Shown here: positions 19,901 to 27,938 of the stretch, piece by piece | Position numbering within the stretch: the stretch's first letter is position 1 | Layout of the letters: every line of letters begins with the position of its first letter | From: Prevotella sp. | GTDB taxonomy: Bacteria > Bacteroidota > Bacteroidia > Bacteroidales > Bacteroidaceae | DNA length: 33,923 bases | Assembly: GCA_021204605.1 (NCBI GenBank) | Contig: JAJPZD010000180.1 | Span: 1 to 33,923 of the forward strand | Direction: 5' to 3' | Notes under the pieces: model-generated | What the model saw: the letters and a program-made list of their open reading frames with translations, nothing else | The model's database searches: none | What the model was told of the DNA's origin: nothing | Program-made: the position numbers and the translations under genes

Positions 19901-20071
19901 CACAAACGGTGTCTTGAGGGAGATATACGGTCCTTTAAACAGCCCATCTTCCTCATCTTCTATAAAACGATAGAATGCATCATTCACTTCTCTCTCCTTG
20001 AACCGGAATGTTGCCTTTATATACTCTATCACCGACCGTCTTACTTCTTTCGCTTGCTGAAGTGGTAGCAT
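13949..20071 (-). CDS. Giant DEAH helicase with DUF1998/MZB domain (DruE-like)
   Basis: Third gene of the defence operon, 2040 aa. The N-terminal superfamily 2 helicase core has Walker A TGTGSGKT (103-110), DELH (242-245) and GTSAT (277-281). The second RecA lobe carries LEMGIDIGDLN and QRVGRAGR near 1030-1057, separated from the first by about 750 residues. Zinc-ribbon pairs occur near 485 (CRDC), 570-590 (CIC, CPEC), 940-960 (CSNC, CLDYKC), 1345-1368 (CSKC, CPKC) and 1473 (CKYC). The MZB/DUF1998 cluster (CEC then CYHCILSYGN) is at about 1620-1635. Residues about 1675-1825 resemble a VSR/DUF559-type nuclease fold (see findings). Size and layout match DruE of Druantia; a fusion of DISARM DrmA and DrmB is the alternative reading. 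An 89-base gap with a long hairpin separates it from the methyltransferase gene. Confidence 0.88.
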   Translation of the reverse strand: MLPLQQAKEVRRSVIEYIKATFRFKEREVNDAFYRFIEDEEDGLFKGPYISLKTPFVSATDEECKKIPLDIAPTFPPYKHQLDAFKQLTMKDGHQPKPTLLTTGTGSGKTECFMYPILDYCYHCNRYERQQGVKVIIMYPMNALATDQAKRLAEVIWNDERLKGKVTAGLFVGEGIDAKDFPRDMGADHIIENRDAILDSIPDILLTNFKMLDYGLMRQRFMPLWKGNIDSETKALKFIVLDELHTYDGAQGTDVANLIRRLKLKLGLNKGELCPIGTSATIGTGEDNKTRLCEYASNIFGETFKEENVIEEHRLSVDEYIQKEDNSVPDGKVLKECDFSRDFTVESYMRRLCKVWLGESDISPVEAGKKLRTMSIVSELLKALESGIKTERELRYILRENNKSNRLWQHSSDKICDIAIENLLALIAYAKRELPNGRTIPMLYLQVQLWQRELSGILRYVQTTPEFVWRGSLNKDEDRVALPMYFCRDCGASGWISRKLEGGELCTDVSVVNKAFMAHDIYTVYLNIDSEKHKPIDEFVTNTVDFQDKYYAYVKDLKVANRGEQGTVRLCICRKTSNVDGGNQRFQYNCPECNGDRTVAIIGGRTSSLSSVAISQVLASDFDAAEAKDRKLLVFTNSVQDAAHHAGYYEARTFRFLFRQSMQKYINTLQEPINLVDLQKGFKEYWHKQLSEEDYYNRFLPSDLAKHIDLRRNYRLGNGFMPNFKTEFDLRVDWEIVSEFGLSSQLGRTLEKTGSSATFFSKEVIESVYENMHDWLMSNNMNIVAEQKENFCHFVYGILQRMRRHGAVDHPYFQKYREEKMSSWDLNWHRDGRHFLNKSLGGSMQFPKLVGTNYVGGNSSMLDIAAIRNKQTWYSNYYIDTFNDPYTVNNVRLFNEFICQLFDTMTEVGLLNKKAQGGGNYAICPEQIWVSSKVKHINCSNCQSRLCVAVEDELAEGTKCLDYKCRGIYSREEIPDLNYYQSVYNREVSPRVQAHEHTGLLDRKEREELEKDFKEHPHSNSINVLTATSTLEMGIDIGDLNVMSNTDVPPKPSNFLQRVGRAGRKCGSALILNYVHSGEPHDMYYYTYPEEMMQGDVSTPGCFLEAKDILRRHFLAYCIDTWISEDKDNVEPSRVSDLNLTSRDIFSSDKFFVNRIITFIKGNKVSLITSFSNQYEEKTQVALKHLFETLDDGTFYNYIIRDFETLSKKIISLGEELNEYKNKKKKMPDNDPAIAQINDLIKSTKKQYAQIMRENVIEYMTNAGLLPNYAFPETGVKLQSSIYATKAKEDNDSNRGEPKTFELVRPASEGIKELAPGNSFYTHKYKLKIDGLSTFDWNDDAMTEMRYCSKCDCIALKGEDGYENSECPKCGDSSWAANTHKVLKFTNARSVMHSNEAAFDDKDEDRTRESYIVKRHYIFHHNGAVTSYAMRNAGFGIEFCNNMELYEVNYGMEMQSGSRTEVDEDGNVTENGFVTCKYCGKSTPMLGSIKKTEDQHYRFCNHSKVSFSDDERVFEKLYLYRHIQTEAIKILLPKTIMDEGAMIEMFKAGIGIGMKQYYNSSPEHIRIDTYREMNRATGVKDQYLVMYDIIPGGTGYLSKLYDTEEFTKLLEFAYKQIHECECQYEGKDGCYHCILSYGNQYKRESFSRELADELFEKLIENTGTWETISGSVGTIAQTGVAEDSELELKFVSVLKTVAQQHNWEFEKVPDVTSYRYELHIVDDEGTDIKYHIIPQFSLTNAYGVRLYSIADFQIICMAATINDEVIEDIESIPMWSVYLDGYTYHAESPNMRFYGDVEKREAIRASKSHRLCTWTLTWEDLQLFNAGKEDSLGYNSVTRLMKLLKNPQFGNVVETTFITIEDNPDIITYGATLYSGKLEIDGTAYGKLTDDSTDEEVAKALQPAIHYDFNIVQGLETADKEAWIGFWRRYNILQFFDKIGQETASEDIEQEMSRDEIKELYPGLEDIVDALLDNDIEFDHEGNCDYTDANGEVIASADMILHKYHIAINPFDNDSEAVFKANGFATMKAEEFNINEITGK

Positions 20072-20107
20072 ATCTTGACTATTTTATATAAACATTAATT
20101 CCCAAAT

Positions 20108-20132
20108 TTGAGGTGCAATTTTTGCACCTCAA
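20108..20132. promoter_or_regulatory. Long perfect hairpin inside the defence operon
   Basis: TTGAGGTGCAA (20108-20118), a TTT loop and TTGCACCTCAA (20122-20132) form an 11-bp perfect stem in the gap between the methyltransferase stop and the giant helicase start. On the transcribed (minus) strand it is followed by AATTTGGG rather than a clean run of U, so it is not a classical terminator. It could stabilise or process the mRNA, weaken read-through so that less helicase than methyltransferase is made, or bind a dimeric regulator. Confidence 0.6.
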
Positions 20133-20160
20133 GATTTCATTCTCCTTTGACAATGAAACA

Positions 20161-23100
20161 TCACTCGTCTTTATATCGTTTCTCGAAGAATTCCCATGCA
20201 CGGCGATAATCGGCAATGCGGTCACAACGGGTGTAGGGGGCGTAATAGATTATATGTTTTCCGCCATAGAGTTCGTTTCTTTGGGGATCAACTATATTCT
20301 CGTAAGTGGTTGTTGCGCCTGAATATGTCATTTTATCATCACTCAAATCACCACGCATGGCTTCCCACTCTTGTCGTTTCAATCCCACACCAGTCATTCC
20401 TTTAGAACAAGTAAAGACAATATTCCCTTGAGCATCATACCAAGTGTCATTTTCGTTCTGCTGAAGGACTGGGAATTGAAAAGTAATGGACTCTATATCG
20501 TGTAAATTCAATCCTAACCCCATCGCTGAAATTACATCGATTTCTACTAATGCCATTCTTCTCTCAAAATAATTCCGTAATGGTGTAGAATGTTGCCATA
20601 TGGGAGTCAAAACGTTCCATGGCGAGAGACGGCTATCTTTTACACTCCATTCATCATGTATGAAAGCATCGTCCCAGGATTCTTCCCAAAGATTAGAATA
20701 GCGTCTTGTAATACAATTCAGTCTTAAAGTGCGAGAGAAAAGTCTCTGTTTAAATTTGTTATTGATACCAAGTGGAAAAGACTCTACTCTTATAGGATGA
20801 ATATCACTACATCCAATAGTTCTAATAAAGAAATCCAAAATTATTGAGGCGGCGAGACCAGCATATTCCACGATTAACGATTTATCTTGAAAAGTTGTGG
20901 ATGTAATAGTGCCAATATGCATACTCTCTGGCGGCAAGATTGCTGAGGTTAAAGTCCTTTCCCCAGAGCCTCCTCCCGTCATTCGGCGTACGCCAACTTT
21001 ATAATAATTTATCCACTTTTCATAAATCGGTTTACCTTGTTTGTCTTGTCCAATTTGAAACCCTTTAATTAGATTTTTATATTCATTCCTTTCAATCACG
21101 GGAACATAATTTGTTCTGGCAGAATAAATATCATCAATAAAAGTTAAATCGATATTATCATAATCACTATTTAAAACACATCTCCTACGTGGCGTTTTAT
21201 ATAAAGGATTCCCAACATTAATGTGTGGGCCGCTGAATATCATTTCATTGTTATTCCATTCAGGGAATGATGTTTTGCGTATAATTATACCATTATCAAC
21301 TGAACTAGTTTCTTCTAAGCCCCTGGTGATAATATTCTTAAAATCGCCCAAGTGATTATGAAATCCAGACAAAGTCTCAAGCACCTTCATTATTTCTGCA
21401 CTATGAATCCCAACTAATTTTGTGGACTCCCATTCATCAGAGTTTTCAAAAATCTTAGCAAGCGTGCTTAATTCCTTCTCAGTTATCCAAACGATTCTAT
21501 CCAGATGTGCAGCCGTGTTCCACTTGCCATTCTCCTTGATGCCACCACACACACCATGACCATCATGAACAAAACATGCATCAACTGTATTAGGATGGAA
21601 AAGATTACTGATTGAAGCGAAGCGCGGTGATGAACTTCGGTATGGCCCGAGAAGTTGATCACCATACACCGTATGGTGATGAACTTCGGCAAATAGCCGA
21701 AGTTCGTTTTGATACTGAAAATGGTATCTCAGACGTTTATAAAGTTCTTTTCTAAGAGGCTTTCCTTTTGGATCATCATAGATACTATCAGGAGTTAGCA
21801 AGCCTGTAAAGCCATTTTCGTTTATAAGATCAAAACAGTTAACCAATACACACTTATAAAGATTTGTCTGTTGTCCGACAAGTAATGGGTAGTTGCTGTA
21901 TGCATTAAGAAAAAAGCTGCTGCACTCATTTTCGATCTGTTCCGATTCATAGATGCTGCGAATGTTTTTATCCTTCATTATTTCAACCTGTATTGCACGC
22001 ACTTGAGGTGCGGTCATTCTGTGTATAATAACTTCTGGATAACGTTCACTCATCACAGCTTTATCATCAAACTGCAATTTTATCCATGGTGGATTTCCAC
22101 AGATAATATCAAAACCATCTCTAAGCCAAAATACATCGATAAAATCAAGCATAGGATGAAAGAAATGATAACGCTCTGCAAGTTTTTTAGCTATCCTAAA
22201 ACGTTCTGGTTCTTCATCTTCAAAAAGTGTAAGTTGCGATGTTTTTTGAACTAATATATCTTCCTTGCTTCGCTGAACAATATTTGCTTCTTCCTCTGTC
22301 ATTCGCTCTCCAAGAAAGTGAAGATTTAATTCTTGTTGCTTAGATTTAGATTTAATCGCTTTCCTTGTATTATTATCGAGTTCTTCATCTTTCACATCAA
22401 GCAGATTTTCAATTTCCTGCCAGAACTCATTTCGTGTCGGCAACATCAAAGCATCATCATATCCCCAAAACCACAACGAACACCAATAATCCATTACCAT
22501 ACGTAATTTGTAATAAGCATTATTACGTCCATTTCTTGTATCGCAAAGTTTTTGCTTCTCCTCATAATTTTCTATATGTTTTTCGTTTGGGAAAACATCA
22601 GGCTCTTTTAGATGAGGCCAAATATCCTTGCGGTTATTTGTAAGTCTTTCTATATTTACCTGCGCTTCAAACGCTTCACGCAATAATAAATCTATCTTTG
22701 ATGATATGCGTTGAAGTCTTTTAAAATCATACTCACCAATAGGTTGCAACCAATCTTTTTTAATATCGCGCATAATTTCAGCCTCATTCTTGTGTTCATT
22801 CCTCATTTCCCTAATCTCCAGTGCCGCAAGCATACCAGGATCGGGAAGCAGAAAATGATAGATATCATTTATATGGCGATTAACACTTTTACTATAAAAT
22901 CGCACTTTATGCGGTGCTTTCTCCCACCACTTATTTGCAATCAATTTATATCCTTCTTTCTTTGCAAGTACATCCTCCTTTGAATACACTTTCAGCCATG
23001 CTCCTACTACGGCATTTCCCACTGCAAGCCTATTGGCAAAGAAAGGTGTTTCCATATCCTTGTGTATCACGTTAAGCCACAATGACAGTTTTCCTAATTC

Positions 23101-25092
23101 TATTGCAGTCGGATTGAGGTCAACGCCATAAACATTATGCGTTGCGATATATGCCTTCACTTTTTGTAACTCATCACGATATTTGTCCGGACTTGGCTTC
23201 TTGTCAATATAGGTCATATATGCATCTACCAACTGGTTGATTACCTCATTCAAGAAGGCGGATGCGCCTACTGCAGGTTCAAGTATCTTCAAGTCAAGCA
23301 ATTCTGCCGGCTTGCGCTTGCCATCTCTCACCTCATCTACAAATGCTTTTATCGTATATTTCACCGTTGAGCGTGTAAGTACTTCCGGCGTGTAATAGCT
23401 GGCTGATTTCTGTCTGTCCCGTCCATTCAATCGGTAGATAAATGTCCCCTTTGGTATAATTATCACCTCTCCTGTTTCTTTATCACGAAGCACCTCAGTA
23501 TTAATATCAAAAGCCTCCATACGTGAATATGGTACTAAATACGTGCCGTTTTCAGGATGATTTGCCTCATGTACTTCGATATAGTCCTGTTCTGCATAAA
23601 AACCACGGTATGCCAAAAGTGACTCATACACCGAGCCCAGTTGATTAACACCAAGATTGGCGTAGGATATGCGCCCACAATAACGGTCGCTATGCGAAAG
23701 CGACAAAGCCCGTATTATTTCCTGCCACTTCACGTTGCGCACCTTTACTCCTTGTAAATGGTGTAATTTCTTGTCATTGAATATTGGCGAGTCTATCGGT
23801 CGCACATAGAATGATTTGTTTGGTGCGGTCGGTTCTGTATTTGCATTATAGCCTGACGAAAGTATATCAAACAATCGGTGTATGCTGTCATCAAAGAAAT
23901 ATCCGTTGCGGCTCTCATCACTTATCAACCGCTCTTGCTCAAGGTCACGCAATGCCTCAAAACTATAACCTCGCTTATATACCTCATCTCCCATTGGGAG
24001 TATTCCCAACTCCGGACGGCTCTCTGCGAAAAGTATAAACAGCAAGCGATAGACTATCGTCAGACAGTCATCTTTAACTTCTGCCTCGAATTTATCATCT
24101 GTCTCATCGTATGTAACACTACCATCTTTCTCTTTCTTTGCAACCCCGAATGGTTTGTTGGCAACATTCCGCATATAATACAATGCTTCGTTTGCCAAAG
24201 TCTCCACAGCAAGCACAACGCCCTCTTTCAGGTCTTTAGTTACCTCGTATGCGTTCTTGTAACTGTCCTCGATAAGCGTGTTCATCAACACCGTCTGCCC
24301 ATCGGCTGAAAGTGATTCCTTGCCTACCAACAGTTGGAACAGTGCATAGTGGTTGCGTGATGAGCGAACCTGTCCCTCTGTAAACAGTTCATCAAGTGAG
24401 AATTGCAGATATGAACCTCGTGACCATTTCTCTTGCTCAAACAGAAACACCTCATTTCCTGCCAACATCAATATGTATTGTGGGCGGCGTTCCTGCGGCA
24501 TCAGGAATAGCTGTGTTATCGCCTTGTTGATTATTGAGGGTGAGAACTTGTATTTTTCCTTGTCTAAATATTTTTCTGGAATGACGTATTTCCATTGCCC
24601 GGCATAGTAACGCTGTTCATTCGTATTCCGCTCTGGCTCACTGTCATATTGCTGTTCGAAAAGTCCGGGCGGCACTGTCTCGTTAACAGTTATCTGGTTC
24701 TGCATCTCCATAATAAGCATACTCACTTTGTCGCCACTGCGGAGTATATGCCTAACAGGGATTATTTCTGTAATATCGCCTTTGTCATTGCTTACGTATG
24801 GCTCTTGATATGCGTTGTCTGTGTCATAGCCAAGCACTTTCAACAGCTCTGTGTGCCACTTATGACTCCTCTCAATGGCATCCTGTGTTCTGGGGTGGGC
24901 ATTGACTATGAAATTCTTGTAATCATCAAACTTAGTGCGTAACGGTCCAAATTTCTGATTGAGCGCGGCAATCTCCTCAACGCTTTTTCCAGCACTTTTC
25001 CTCACTTTTTCAGCGAAATCCTCCGTGAAATATCCCGAAGGGAAATAATCGCCTACATTCTGTATAAATCTGTATGTTATGTTGTCTGCCAT
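20161..25092 (-). CDS. Very large adenine-N6 DNA methyltransferase (DrmMI/PglX/Eco57I-like)
   Basis: Second gene of the defence operon, about 1643 aa. The S-adenosylmethionine motif I is EPAVGASAF (605-613) and the catalytic motif IV is NPPW (1000-1003). This order and the NPPW form indicate an adenine-N6 gamma-type enzyme. About 600 residues precede motif I, and about 390 separate the two motifs. The LFAEVHHHTVYGD stretch after motif IV is typical of Eco57I-like methylases. The C-terminal third presumably recognises the DNA target. I see no clear separate nuclease domain. The probable job is to mark host DNA so that the partner helicases spare it. I choose ATG 25092, five bases after the stop of the SNF2-type gene; a TTG at 25101 would overlap that stop by 4 bases. 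The 3' half looks more AT-rich than the 5' half. Confidence 0.88.
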   Translation of the reverse strand: MADNITYRFIQNVGDYFPSGYFTEDFAEKVRKSAGKSVEEIAALNQKFGPLRTKFDDYKNFIVNAHPRTQDAIERSHKWHTELLKVLGYDTDNAYQEPYVSNDKGDITEIIPVRHILRSGDKVSMLIMEMQNQITVNETVPPGLFEQQYDSEPERNTNEQRYYAGQWKYVIPEKYLDKEKYKFSPSIINKAITQLFLMPQERRPQYILMLAGNEVFLFEQEKWSRGSYLQFSLDELFTEGQVRSSRNHYALFQLLVGKESLSADGQTVLMNTLIEDSYKNAYEVTKDLKEGVVLAVETLANEALYYMRNVANKPFGVAKKEKDGSVTYDETDDKFEAEVKDDCLTIVYRLLFILFAESRPELGILPMGDEVYKRGYSFEALRDLEQERLISDESRNGYFFDDSIHRLFDILSSGYNANTEPTAPNKSFYVRPIDSPIFNDKKLHHLQGVKVRNVKWQEIIRALSLSHSDRYCGRISYANLGVNQLGSVYESLLAYRGFYAEQDYIEVHEANHPENGTYLVPYSRMEAFDINTEVLRDKETGEVIIIPKGTFIYRLNGRDRQKSASYYTPEVLTRSTVKYTIKAFVDEVRDGKRKPAELLDLKILEPAVGASAFLNEVINQLVDAYMTYIDKKPSPDKYRDELQKVKAYIATHNVYGVDLNPTAIELGKLSLWLNVIHKDMETPFFANRLAVGNAVVGAWLKVYSKEDVLAKKEGYKLIANKWWEKAPHKVRFYSKSVNRHINDIYHFLLPDPGMLAALEIREMRNEHKNEAEIMRDIKKDWLQPIGEYDFKRLQRISSKIDLLLREAFEAQVNIERLTNNRKDIWPHLKEPDVFPNEKHIENYEEKQKLCDTRNGRNNAYYKLRMVMDYWCSLWFWGYDDALMLPTRNEFWQEIENLLDVKDEELDNNTRKAIKSKSKQQELNLHFLGERMTEEEANIVQRSKEDILVQKTSQLTLFEDEEPERFRIAKKLAERYHFFHPMLDFIDVFWLRDGFDIICGNPPWIKLQFDDKAVMSERYPEVIIHRMTAPQVRAIQVEIMKDKNIRSIYESEQIENECSSFFLNAYSNYPLLVGQQTNLYKCVLVNCFDLINENGFTGLLTPDSIYDDPKGKPLRKELYKRLRYHFQYQNELRLFAEVHHHTVYGDQLLGPYRSSSPRFASISNLFHPNTVDACFVHDGHGVCGGIKENGKWNTAAHLDRIVWITEKELSTLAKIFENSDEWESTKLVGIHSAEIMKVLETLSGFHNHLGDFKNIITRGLEETSSVDNGIIIRKTSFPEWNNNEMIFSGPHINVGNPLYKTPRRRCVLNSDYDNIDLTFIDDIYSARTNYVPVIERNEYKNLIKGFQIGQDKQGKPIYEKWINYYKVGVRRMTGGGSGERTLTSAILPPESMHIGTITSTTFQDKSLIVEYAGLAASIILDFFIRTIGCSDIHPIRVESFPLGINNKFKQRLFSRTLRLNCITRRYSNLWEESWDDAFIHDEWSVKDSRLSPWNVLTPIWQHSTPLRNYFERRMALVEIDVISAMGLGLNLHDIESITFQFPVLQQNENDTWYDAQGNIVFTCSKGMTGVGLKRQEWEAMRGDLSDDKMTYSGATTTYENIVDPQRNELYGGKHIIYYAPYTRCDRIADYRRAWEFFEKRYKDE
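21658..21705. repeat. Two adjacent perfect hairpins inside the methyltransferase gene
   Basis: ATCACCATAC (21658-21667) and GTATGGTGAT (21671-21680) pair around ACC, and directly next to them GAACTTCGGC (21681-21690) and GCCGAAGTTC (21696-21705) pair around AAATA. Both stems are 10 bp and perfect. The words GGTGATGAACTTCGG also occur twice in the same direction (21626-21640 and 21675-21689). The region encodes the conserved AEVHHHTVYGDQ part of the methylase, so coding constraint may explain some of it. Confidence 0.6.
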
Positions 25093-25097
25093 GTCTA

Positions 25098-27938
25098 TCA
25101 AAGGTTATGGAATACTGCCAATAGTCGCATATATGGATCTGCTTGGTCAAGCGTGAACAAGTCCTTATAAAATTGACTCGATTGGTCAGTAATCTTCTTT
25201 ATTTCTACTTTTTCTTTATCTATATAACTCTGTCGGTATAATGTTACGTTTTCGGCTTTGTCAAAAAACTTATTCGCATCTCCTGCCCACTTTAGAAGTT
25301 TTTCCTCGTATTTTTTCAGTTGCTTATCCATTTTATTCGAAACGTGATTCTGTTCATCATACATATAATCAACCGTTCCTATCTCTATCGCAAATTTCAA
25401 ATTTTTCATCAAAATTGATATATCCTCTTGTGATGTTGTTCCTTTCATAAACACATTCTGCCCTATAATGCCGTATTTCAGCGCAAAATCATGGAATGAT
25501 ACTGGTCTTTCTTTCATTGTGCCTTCATTATCCAATGCCACAACAAAGAACTTGCTTACAAGGCTTTGCCCTAAACCGTTGCAGCAACTGCCATAAAACA
25601 GATAATAGCTTATGCCCTTTGGCAACTGTGTGCCCCTAACCACAAATGCCTGTGTCTTTGAGTTCGAGGCGGTAAACTTGGTTTGCAGATATTGTATTAT
25701 CGGGTGTAGGTCATAGAGTGGCAAAATCCTGCTCCATTCCCCATCCTTGCTTTTTCGGGATTCCGCAATTGACCATGCCAACATCTCTTTATTCGTGGTT
25801 AACTTGAAACGGTTGTCTCTCGGAATGCCCTCTCGTGGTATGGCTTTCACCACCTCACTGAACTCATCACAATTTCTTATCTCAACGTATTGCGGGTTGG
25901 CATCATCGTGTATTATAATGTCTCCTCGCTTTACACTTCCTATTTCTTCCAAATGTCTGAAAAGTTCCCTGTAATAAGCCATGTCATCGGCATATAGTGA
26001 GAATGTCTCCTCAAATATTTCATTAGACTGTCCTTCTATTTTCGGTGTTGTCGTAACAATGGCATCGGCCCGCCTGAACCCTGCTCGTCTGCGGCGCTGA
26101 GCGGCTTGCGGCGTTAGGAAATTCTCATCTCCTTTCCTCAACGCTTTCTTCGTCTCATCTTCCTCGCTACGCACATTATATAATTCCATCACGCTCATGG
26201 CATCTCCAAGCGTCTTGTGGACTTCCTCCTCCTTCTGCCTTAATTTGTCGATAATAGTGAAATCGGAACGCAATTCTTTGTTATTGCTATTTGCTACAAG
26301 GTAGTAGATTATCGGCGTTTTCTGTTGTCCGTATCTGTCGATTCGCCCATTGCGCTGTTCGAGAGTGATAAGGCTCCATGGTATGTCGTAATTGAACATT
26401 ATATGACAGAAATAGTGCAAGTTCACGCCTTGTGAGCCACTGTCAGAAGATATGAACACAAGTATCTCACTGTCTTCTTTCGCAAAGTCATTCACCATTT
26501 CTTCTTGCTCGGTATCACTCAGTGAACCATCAAAACGTACTACCTGATTATCTGTCAGTCGGAACTCCTCGCAAATCCGTTCTTGCAGATATTTCATCGT
26601 GGCTATCCGCTCTGTGAACACTACAAGCCGCTCTTTCGGATTTGCTCTCCATATCTCTGTCAGTTTTGCCTTGAATGCGTCATATCGACTGTCTTTCTTG
26701 GTTTCCACAAGGCTTCGGACTTTCTCTGTTAATTCCGCCAAACTTTCACTTTTATCTGTCTTCATTCTCTCCTCAAGCGACCTTAGGGCTGCTATCGGAG
26801 ACGACAAAAAGCCCTTGAATACTGTCAAAGAGAACAGTACATCATCGCTTTCGTCACTTTCGTCATTTTTAATATCCTTGTTATCTTTTTTATTGGATAT
26901 GTGGAATTTTGCGTGCTGCTTGCTAAGTATTTCCTCTTCATCTTGCGTAATCACAACATCAATACTTTTCACTTTTCTTTCTTGAAACTGACTGCGGATT
27001 TTCGCATCTGCTATTTCGTTCTTGAATCTCCGCACATAGTATGGTGCTATATCTTCTTTGGTATATTCGCCGTTTCGTGGTATCGAGATGGGCTCCAACA
27101 TCCGCATGAGATTGGCGAATGATTCTGCCGAACCGTTATGGGGTGTCGCAGATGTGAGAATCATCGAATCGCACCGCCCTGCCAAAAACTGTGCAAGGTC
27201 GCCCCTCAGACTGTTCTCATTGGCTACCTTGTGGCATTCGTCTATCACTATTATATCCCAATGGGTCTTTTCAAGCCAGTTGCGGAACCGACCGTTGTTC
27301 TTTAACGTATCTATCGAGATTATCGTCTTGTCGTAAAAGTCAAAAGGATTTTTGCCAAGCGGCAATTCGCTCTGTATCCTCGCCACTCCCATACTGTCAA
27401 GACGTACAAGGGGAATGGCGAACCTGTTCCATATCTCCTCCTGGAATTGTGCGAGTATGCTTTTCAAGGCGCATACCAATATCCGCCTCCCTCGCCCCCT
27501 GCGTATCATCTCTGCAAGGAATATTCCTACTTCTATCGTCTTTCCCAATCCTACTCCATCGGCTATCAGCAGTCGGGGGCGTGGCAGGTCAAGGGCTTTC
27601 AACGTGGGTGTCATCTGATATTCCGCCACATCGAATGCTCCATGCTGTGCTATGGTTATCTTATGTGAGAAATAGGCATTGCTCCGCAATGCGGTCTCTA
27701 TATGCAACCTTGTCTTTTGCCAACGGGGATTATCATCACTCACAAGCTCGGTGTTGATAGGATTTACAATCTCGATATTTTTGTCTAATCCTGTGTCAAA
27801 GATAAAACTCTTGTTCTTTACCAACTCGCTTATGCCAGTAACATACAATATATGGTCGCTGTTGTTGGAAACTACACCAGTGATCAGGAAATCTTCTCCC
27901 CTGACCGTCACTCGTTGACCAGCAGAATAGTTTATCAT
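25098..27938 (-). CDS. SNF2/HepA-type DNA helicase (DrmD-like)
   Basis: First gene of the defence operon, 946 aa. A superfamily 2 SNF2-like ATPase has Walker A DGVGLGKT (127-134), DECH (233-236), SAT (263-265) followed by PHNGS, and motif VI QRNGRIDRYGQ near 526-536. A short acidic insert (KNDESDESDD, near 355) lies before the second lobe, and about 350 residues with no recognised domain follow the helicase core, rich in Lys and Glu at the end. The size and the partnership with an adenine methyltransferase directly downstream match DrmD in class 1 DISARM. The gene is preceded by 438 bases without a gene that hold a palindrome, an inverted repeat and a direct repeat. Its stop is five bases before the ATG chosen for the methyltransferase. 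Confidence 0.9.
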   Translation of the reverse strand: MINYSAGQRVTVRGEDFLITGVVSNNSDHILYVTGISELVKNKSFIFDTGLDKNIEIVNPINTELVSDDNPRWQKTRLHIETALRSNAYFSHKITIAQHGAFDVAEYQMTPTLKALDLPRPRLLIADGVGLGKTIEVGIFLAEMIRRGRGRRILVCALKSILAQFQEEIWNRFAIPLVRLDSMGVARIQSELPLGKNPFDFYDKTIISIDTLKNNGRFRNWLEKTHWDIIVIDECHKVANENSLRGDLAQFLAGRCDSMILTSATPHNGSAESFANLMRMLEPISIPRNGEYTKEDIAPYYVRRFKNEIADAKIRSQFQERKVKSIDVVITQDEEEILSKQHAKFHISNKKDNKDIKNDESDESDDVLFSLTVFKGFLSSPIAALRSLEERMKTDKSESLAELTEKVRSLVETKKDSRYDAFKAKLTEIWRANPKERLVVFTERIATMKYLQERICEEFRLTDNQVVRFDGSLSDTEQEEMVNDFAKEDSEILVFISSDSGSQGVNLHYFCHIMFNYDIPWSLITLEQRNGRIDRYGQQKTPIIYYLVANSNNKELRSDFTIIDKLRQKEEEVHKTLGDAMSVMELYNVRSEEDETKKALRKGDENFLTPQAAQRRRRAGFRRADAIVTTTPKIEGQSNEIFEETFSLYADDMAYYRELFRHLEEIGSVKRGDIIIHDDANPQYVEIRNCDEFSEVVKAIPREGIPRDNRFKLTTNKEMLAWSIAESRKSKDGEWSRILPLYDLHPIIQYLQTKFTASNSKTQAFVVRGTQLPKGISYYLFYGSCCNGLGQSLVSKFFVVALDNEGTMKERPVSFHDFALKYGIIGQNVFMKGTTSQEDISILMKNLKFAIEIGTVDYMYDEQNHVSNKMDKQLKKYEEKLLKWAGDANKFFDKAENVTLYRQSYIDKEKVEIKKITDQSSQFYKDLFTLDQADPYMRLLAVFHNL

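Noticed and set aside
14151..20068. Many plus-strand open frames opposite the giant helicase and methyltransferase
   Set aside because: All are shadows of strongly supported minus-strand genes; their translations are low-complexity and have no domains.
25093..25101. TTG start for the methyltransferase
   Set aside because: An ATG three codons later, five bases after the preceding stop, is a better start; the difference is only three residues.
11824..27938. Plain class 1 DISARM annotation
   Set aside because: Separate drmA, drmB and drmC genes are absent and a DruE-size helicase plus a RelE-UvrD fusion are present, so the simple label would hide the difference.
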